Assembly: GCA_910584635.1 (NCBI GenBank)
Contig: CAJUBA010000024.1
Location: 1-16,169 of the forward strand
Direction: 5' to 3'
Length of the DNA stretch: 16,169 nt
From: an uncultured Christensenella sp.
GTDB lineage: Bacteria > Bacillota > Clostridia > Christensenellales > UBA3700
Under the pieces are notes generated by a model. The model was not told the DNA's origin and did no database searches. It saw nothing but the letters and a program-made list of their open reading frames with translations. Position 1 is the first letter of the stretch. Each line of letters begins with the position of its first letter. The position numbers and the translations under genes are program-made. Positions 13,429 through 16,169 of this stretch are shown here, piece by piece.

Positions 13429-16169
13429 CTAGCGTTTCTTCATGGAGCGTTGCTCCTTCAAATAGTCATTATACCTTTCAATCTGATCTTCCCTAAGGTC
13501 AATCATCTCTTTCGCTGTTGCCAACGCTTGACTGTCCCCTACTATCAATTCCGTTTCCTTTACCTTTACTTTCGTTCCTTCGCTTCCTGCATTCCTTCTG
13601 ATGTCCTTCATATATTCGTCTTCCATCTTGAACAACGCTACAGTGCAGTCTTTCTTTATCGTCAGTTTTATCAACGGATTTACAGATGACTGTCCCAGTA
13701 AGATATAGTACGTGGATTTCTTCTCTTTACATTTATCCTTACTCATTGCGTATTCTTTCAACGTATCGAAGAACTTCTTTTGCTGTTTGCTAAGTTTCGC
13801 GTACGCTTCGTCTAAGGTAAGTCTAGGAGCGGTTACCTTTGCTTTGGGAGTAGGTTTTTCGGCAGGTATCTCCACTATCTTCTCTACTACCTTTTCCACT
13901 TCGATAGGTACTTCAACTATCTTTTCAACGGGTACTTCCTTTTCTACTATTTTCTCTACCGGTACCTCGACTATTTTCTCGACGACTTTTTCTTGCGGTT
14001 GAGAGGACTTGTCGGCAAGTTTCTCCATTATCGCTTTTTGTCCTTCGATAAGGCTCTTTATCGCTTCGTCGTTTACCGTTGCGCTTGCGAATTCTTTTTC
14101 TATAACTCGTTCGACAGGTTGCTTTTCGGAGAGTTTTTGCATTAACTTTTCTATTCTCTCTTCGTTACGCTTGTTCTGCTCAATAAGTTCCTGTACAAGT
14201 TCATCATTTGTTGACGCCTGTTGCGGTAGATACTGTTGCATATTCGGGAGCATTGCCGTCATTGTTTCGGATACTATTCCTCTTATCTCTTCCGCACCAA
14301 GTCCTTGTTGCGGAGCATAAGCAAAGCCTTGTCCCTGTCCGCCCTGCATATTTCCCGCGTTTACGCCCATCATTCGCATAAACATCATTTGCATTTCTTC
14401 ATTTTGTCGTTTATTTTCGTTTCGTTCAAACTCTTCCTTTGCCTCTTCGAGTTCCTCTTCCGCTTTGTTTCTCCTCTTTTGCGAGATTATCATAAAGATT
14501 AAAGACAGTACCGCCGTTCCCATCAGTACGCTTGCTATTACCGTCCAGTTGGTTACGCTTACTCCCAAAAACGCCGTTGCATAGAATGTATTGTATTTCT
14601 TCTCCATTACTTTCTTGGCTTTCTTTCTCTTACTTTCGTTGCTCGCAGTCTTAGATAAGAACGCTATTATAAGTATTATACTGATTACGCTCGCTATCAA
14701 CTGCCACAACGGCAACTCTTTTATCTTCGCAAGTATCTCGTCCAACGCTCCGCCGTCCCCGTCTTTATCTCCGTCGGGATTATCCGGATTTACCGGAGTA
14801 TTAGGATCGTCTGGGTCTGTCTGAGGATAGTTCGGATTATTAGGGTCGTTCGGATCGTATATCACGTCATCCGCTCGCACTTCAAACTCTTCCCAATCTG
14901 TTTCCAAAGTATCGTCCGCAAAGACATAGTTTTGAGTGTCCTTTATCTTCGCTTTTATCTTGTACGTATTTCCCGCGACTAGTTGGTTTACGTCTGTTAT
15001 TGCGTTCCCTTCTAAGTCTTGTATCTCGTACTCCACTCCTTTTATCTGTCCGTACTTTAAGTTCAATACATAAGGCTTTGCATTCTTATTCCATTCCTTA
15101 CTTATCTTCGCTTTCGTTATCTCTATCTCATACTGCGTCTTTCCGCTCAACACTACGTTGCTTCCGTTCTTTACGCTTATGACTACTGTATACTTGCCTA
15201 CTTCCTTTGGTACTCCTTCTACCTTATTCTCTTCGCTTACTATATCTCCTTTGTAATACGTCATCACCAAGTCGCTCTCTTTCGCGCTTCCCGTTATTAC
15301 TAACTTTACCTTTATCTCTTTTCCGTTGTTATACTCGTATTCGCTTTGAGAAACCGTTACGCTTACGCTATTGCTTCCTCCTCCTACTGTGAAAAACGGA
15401 GAATATAAATTGCTTCCTTCCGGTAATTTGTAATTGTTCGCAAATTCGCTCTTTATCTTCGGATATGCTCTGTAATATTTCGCTTCCGTCGCAGATACTA
15501 CTATGTCTTCCAACTTCAACGGACTGCTGCTATCCTTTATATTTCCTTTGCTATCCGTTTCATAATATTCGTACTCTACTATCCCGTCCGCGTTCCCGTC
15601 TGTCAACGCCTGTACCTTAAAACTATTACCTTGTTCGTCTGTTTCTTCTTTCTCGTCCCAGTTTAATTCAATGGTAGCAGGAACTATCTCCCAGTCCTTT
15701 TCCCATTCAAATACGCCTATATACGAACCCGTATCCCCGGATACCGGCTTTATATAATTTCCTTCATATCCGTCCGCCAATTTGAACGTTACGCTTGCTC
15801 TTCCGTCATCCCCTACGTTTATTCCGTAATTATTTGTACATTTGTCCACCAACAATCCTTCGGGTAACGTATCCGGGTCTATTACCTCTTCTACTCCCAT
15901 ATTTCCGCTATACGGCAATTTCCCGTCGTATTTCCACTTAACGCCGGACAAGTCATACTTAGCCTTGTCTATTGTCCAAGTTATTCTATACTCCGTTATC
16001 TCATTGTTTGCGGTTTCTTTCAACTCTACCGTCGTTATATACGTATCTGCGTTCTTTCCGTACTCTACTTCATCTCCTGCGCTGTTCGTAGTCTTTATGC
16101 TCTCTACCGTATACCCTGTCGGCGGCGTTACTTCAAAGTGATACTCCTTCCCGTCATACGCAAAACTGT
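13429..16169 (-). CDS. large Ig-like-repeat surface/membrane protein, N-terminus outside the window
   Basis: The frame is open to the window edge, so at least 912 residues are seen and the true start is missing; the first start-like codon inside, TTG at 16023, is internal. Numbering from there: Ig-like/MBG-type beta repeats (1-385; phrases such as KYDLSGVKWKYDG, 22-34, and GKYTVVISVKNG, 276-287), an Asp/Pro/Asn linker (387-425), a membrane helix (439-456), a basic patch (464-476), a second long hydrophobic stretch (480-513), a charged coiled coil (515-545), a Met/Gln/Gly-rich part (544-575), another coiled coil (605-670), a Val-Glu-Lys repeat (678-719), and a C-terminal domain (734-864) that I do not recognise. 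The ectodomain is probably outside the cell and may bind a surface. No sortase motif is present; anchoring is by membrane helices. Confidence 0.88.
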   Translation of the reverse strand, partial: SFAYDGKEYHFEVTPPTGYTVESIKTTNSAGDEVEYGKNADTYITTVELKETANNEITEYRITWTIDKAKYDLSGVKWKYDGKLPYSGNMGVEEVIDPDTLPEGLLVDKCTNNYGINVGDDGRASVTFKLADGYEGNYIKPVSGDTGSYIGVFEWEKDWEIVPATIELNWDEKEETDEQGNSFKVQALTDGNADGIVEYEYYETDSKGNIKDSSSPLKLEDIVVSATEAKYYRAYPKIKSEFANNYKLPEGSNLYSPFFTVGGGSNSVSVTVSQSEYEYNNGKEIKVKLVITGSAKESDLVMTYYKGDIVSEENKVEGVPKEVGKYTVVISVKNGSNVVLSGKTQYEIEITKAKISKEWNKNAKPYVLNLKYGQIKGVEYEIQDLEGNAITDVNQLVAGNTYKIKAKIKDTQNYVFADDTLETDWEEFEVRADDVIYDPNDPNNPNYPQTDPDDPNTPVNPDNPDGDKDGDGGALDEILAKIKELPLWQLIASVISIILIIAFLSKTASNESKRKKAKKVMEKKYNTFYATAFLGVSVTNWTVIASVLMGTAVLSLIFMIISQKRRNKAEEELEEAKEEFERNENKRQNEEMQMMFMRMMGVNAGNMQGGQGQGFAYAPQQGLGAEEIRGIVSETMTAMLPNMQQYLPQQASTNDELVQELIEQNKRNEERIEKLMQKLSEKQPVERVIEKEFASATVNDEAIKSLIEGQKAIMEKLADKSSQPQEKVVEKIVEVPVEKIVEKEVPVEKIVEVPIEVEKVVEKIVEIPAEKPTPKAKVTAPRLTLDEAYAKLSKQQKKFFDTLKEYAMSKDKCKEKKSTYYILLGQSSVNPLIKLTIKKDCTVALFKMEDEYMKDIRRNAGSEGTKVKVKETELIVGDSQALATAKEMIDLREDQIERYNDYLKEQRSMKKR
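13867..13992 (-). repeat. coding repeat: Val-Glu-Lys (EKIVE-type) units
   Basis: About 42 residues built from irregular units such as VEKIVEVP and VEKEVP, encoded by an imperfect DNA repeat. Such stretches form extended or helical rods that space domains. It separates the coiled coil from the C-terminal domain. Confidence 0.75.
14749..14865 (-). other. coding low-complexity Asp/Pro/Asn linker with a calcium-loop-like end
   Basis: A 39-residue linker of DPNDPNNP-type units ending in DGDKDGDGG immediately before the first membrane helix. It is probably a flexible stalk between ectodomain and membrane. The DxDxDG core resembles a calcium-binding loop. Confidence 0.65.

Noticed and set aside
13867..13992. 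Tandem repeat as a possible CRISPR array
   Set aside because: The units are short, irregular and in frame with coding sequence for Val-Glu-Lys repeats; there are no unique spacers.
16021..16023. Start of the large surface protein at an internal TTG
   Set aside because: The frame continues open to the window edge with the same repeat-type sequence, so the real start lies outside.

Overview
The window looks like chromosome of a strictly anaerobic member of the Bacillota (Clostridia-like), most likely an uncultured gut lineage. The evidence is moderate-to-low GC with AT-rich intergenic regions, strong AAAGGAGG-type Shine-Dalgarno sites, consensus sigma-A promoters, a MarR plus heterodimeric ABC-exporter operon, a rubrerythrin, and a very large surface protein with Ig-like repeats. 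The lineage call is an inference. I see no rRNA, tRNA, CRISPR array, insertion sequence or prophage.

Layout. 81-965 (+) is a complete Xer-type tyrosine recombinase, ending at a hairpin that also serves the facing gene. 1027-4570 (all -) runs malQ (4-alpha-glucanotransferase), then a small GNAT acetyltransferase 7 nt downstream, then a separately promoted membrane protein with a degenerate GNAT-like head and two copies of a 2-TM plus soluble-domain module; that last gene appears to be leaderless. 4692-5861 (+) is an RlmI-like rRNA cytosine methyltransferase, fired from a promoter back-to-back with that of malQ and closed by a strong terminator.

5893-9957 (all -) is a regulated drug-efflux operon: a MarR repressor followed by two half-transporter ABC exporter subunits whose start and stop codons overlap. 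The two subunits carry complementary changes that leave one canonical and one degenerate ATP site. Two near-identical operators (ATCTAACC-AGTTAG type) lie at the same position relative to the MarR promoter and to a second promoter before the first ABC gene.

10097-11743 (-) is a GPH/MelB-type cation:sugar symporter with a strongly acidic C-terminal tail. Its roughly 240-bp upstream region, shared with rubrerythrin (11987-12571, +), holds several inverted repeats. 12679-13293 (+) is a maltose/galactoside-type O-acetyltransferase with its own promoter and a leader hairpin. 13429-16169 (-) is the 3' part of a large surface protein that runs off the window: Ig-like repeats, an Asp/Pro linker, membrane segments, a coiled coil, a Val-Glu-Lys repeat and an unrecognised C-terminal domain.

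The genes do not form one pathway. MalQ, the symporter and the sugar acetyltransferase suggest carbohydrate use; rubrerythrin gives peroxide defence; the ABC operon gives efflux. No gene-free stretch exceeds 300 bases; the longest is about 240 bases (11747-11986). The least explained items are the surface protein and the GNAT-like membrane protein.
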